DNA of 64,000 bases from VMCP01 sp964408945 (lineage in GTDB: Bacteria > Bacteroidota > Bacteroidia > NS11-12g > UBA955): assembly GCA_964408945.1 (NCBI GenBank), contig CAYPBJ010000001.1, positions 1-64,000 of the forward strand, in the 5' to 3' direction. Under the pieces are notes generated by a model. It saw only the letters and a program-made list of their open reading frames with translations, was not told the DNA's origin and made no database searches. Positions 62,911 through 64,000 of the stretch are shown piece after piece. Positions within the stretch are counted from its first letter, which is position 1. Each line of letters starts with the position of its first letter. Position numbers and translations under genes: made by a program.

Positions 62911-64000
62911 TTTCAGTGCTCGGGCGTACAAAATGCAGTTTCCCATTGCTGTCTTCAGCCATTAGAATCATTCCATGACTTTCTATGCCTCTCATTTTTC
63001 TAGGCGATAGATTTGCCAAATACAGAACTTGCTGCCCCACGCATTCTTCGGGTGTAAAATGCATAGCAATTCCGGACAAAACGGTGCGTTCTTCGTTGCC
63101 GAGGCTTAAAGTCAAATTGAGAAGTTTGTCAGCTTTTTCTACTTTTTCACATTTTATAACGGTGGCAATTCTAAGGTCAAGTTTTGCGAAGTCATCGTAT
63201 TGAATCAGTGGTTTTTCAATGACAACTTCTTCATGTGATTCTATAGTTGTAGCAGCTGTTTCTGGGGGAAGTGAAGATTGTAACTTAGCTATTTGACCGT
63301 CAATCACATCATCTTCCATTTTAGCAAACAACAAGCTCAATTCGCCTATTTTACACCCTGTTTTTGGCGAAAACCACTGGGCTTTTTGCCAAAAAGATGC
63401 TTTTTGTTCATTGTTGAATTCTATACCCAATTGGACCTGTAATTTTTTAAATGTATTGGGTAAGAAAATTTCAGAAGCTAAACACAAATTACACAATACT
63501 TCATAGGCAAATTGCATGATTTCTGCCGTTTTTTCTGGATCTGTTTTAATCAGTTTCCAAGGCTCGTGGTCCGCCAAATATTTATTTCCGAAACGAGCCA
63601 ATTCCATCAATGCTACTTGAGCATCTCTGAATTTATACTGCTGTAATTTGTCTAAAATGGGCTGAATATATTCTGTGGCTAGCTGTCCACTTTCAAAGTT
63701 GTGGGTTTTTGAAGGAATATCGCCATCGTAAAATTTGTTCATAAGAACCAATACTCTGTTAGCGAAATTCCCATAGATACCCACCAATTCACTGTTGATT
63801 CGGGTTTGATAATCTTTCCAAGTGAATTCGGAATCTTTGGTTTCAGGAGCAATAGAATTGAGTACATACCTCAATTCGTCTTCCCGCCCAGGCAATTCAT
63901 CTAAGTATTCATTGAGCCAAACCGCCCAATTGCGAGAAGTAGAGATTTTTTGTCCCTCCAAATTTAAAAATTCATTGGCAGGCACTTGAGCTGGAACTAC
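62885..64000 (-). CDS. metG: Methionyl-tRNA synthetase, C-terminal part
   Basis: The frame is open to the right edge of the window, so the N-terminal part (HIGH region) is outside. Visible are the KMSKS-like loop LEGQKISTSRN, the anticodon-binding helical domain (YGNFANRVLVLMNKFYDG) and a C-terminal tRNA-binding OB fold (FAKLDLRIATVIKCEKVEKAD region, then HGMILMAEDSNG). The enzyme charges tRNA-Met. The fused OB domain is typical of the dimeric long form. It overlaps the convergent DUF4175 gene by 26 bases. Confidence 0.96.
   Translation of the reverse strand, partial: VVPAQVPANEFLNLEGQKISTSRNWAVWLNEYLDELPGREDELRYVLNSIAPETKDSEFTWKDYQTRINSELVGIYGNFANRVLVLMNKFYDGDIPSKTHNFESGQLATEYIQPILDKLQQYKFRDAQVALMELARFGNKYLADHEPWKLIKTDPEKTAEIMQFAYEVLCNLCLASEIFLPNTFKKLQVQLGIEFNNEQKASFWQKAQWFSPKTGCKIGELSLLFAKMEDDVIDGQIAKLQSSLPPETAATTIESHEEVVIEKPLIQYDDFAKLDLRIATVIKCEKVEKADKLLNLTLSLGNEERTVLSGIAMHFTPEECVGQQVLYLANLSPRKMRGIESHGMILMAEDSNGKLHFVRPSTEINAGAGVA

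Overview
The window looks like a compact, AT-rich chromosome segment from a member of the Bacteroidota, probably a Flavobacteriia-like lineage. The evidence is: two secreted proteins ending in type IX secretion (T9SS) sorting domains; many start-proximal promoters with the Bacteroidota -7 box TAnnTTTG; family markers (DUF5686, DUF2851, TamL-type lipidated TamA, GldL/GldM-type proteins); and a typical Bacteroidota dcw cluster. Genes are tightly packed and often overlap, including several convergent pairs that share their stop regions. No intergenic stretch exceeds 300 bases. I saw no insertion sequence, prophage, CRISPR array or rRNA gene. Two 100-N scaffold gaps are each flanked by the same 55 bases on both sides, so they are assembly joins, not biology.

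Layout: 1-54 holds part of a tRNA-Arg(ACG). 238-9794 encodes a T9SS cargo protein, a metzincin-type protease, a TonB-dependent receptor, a DUF423 membrane protein and a DUF5686 outer-membrane protein. 9906-15986 is a self-contained five-gene operon with its own -7 box and a strong terminator. It encodes a coiled-coil membrane protein, a short GldL-like protein, two different GldM-like proteins and a beta-helix plus beta-barrel outer-membrane protein. I consider this the most novel item: it resembles the proton-driven GldLM motor of gliding/T9SS, but with two distinct M subunits and a new outer-membrane partner instead of GldK/GldN.

16040-27940 carries metabolic and miscellaneous genes: 2-oxoacid dehydrogenase E2, a cation efflux protein, DUF2851, L-2-hydroxyglutarate oxidase, a SprT-like protein, two glycosyltransferases, a Ycf48-like protein, a USP-like protein, an Fe-S protein and an MFS transporter. 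27937-43069 is a minus-strand dcw cluster in the order mraZ-rsmH-ftsL-ftsI-murE-mraY-murD-ftsW-murG-murC-ftsQ-ftsA-ftsZ, without murF or ddl. MraZ-box-like repeats lie upstream of mraZ, and a second set points the other way.

43338-64000 holds an unknown secreted/outer-membrane protein, lipA, a large BNR-repeat T9SS cargo, a sigma/anti-sigma-like/dapF operon, an HtrA protease, dnaB, clpC, tamL, a TrmH-type methyltransferase, a DUF4175 protein and the 3' part of metG. Functional links include DapF (makes meso-DAP) with a DNPR-type MurE (adds it), LipA with the lipoylated E2 protein, and HtrA, ClpC, TamL and the sigma factor as envelope or protein quality functions.
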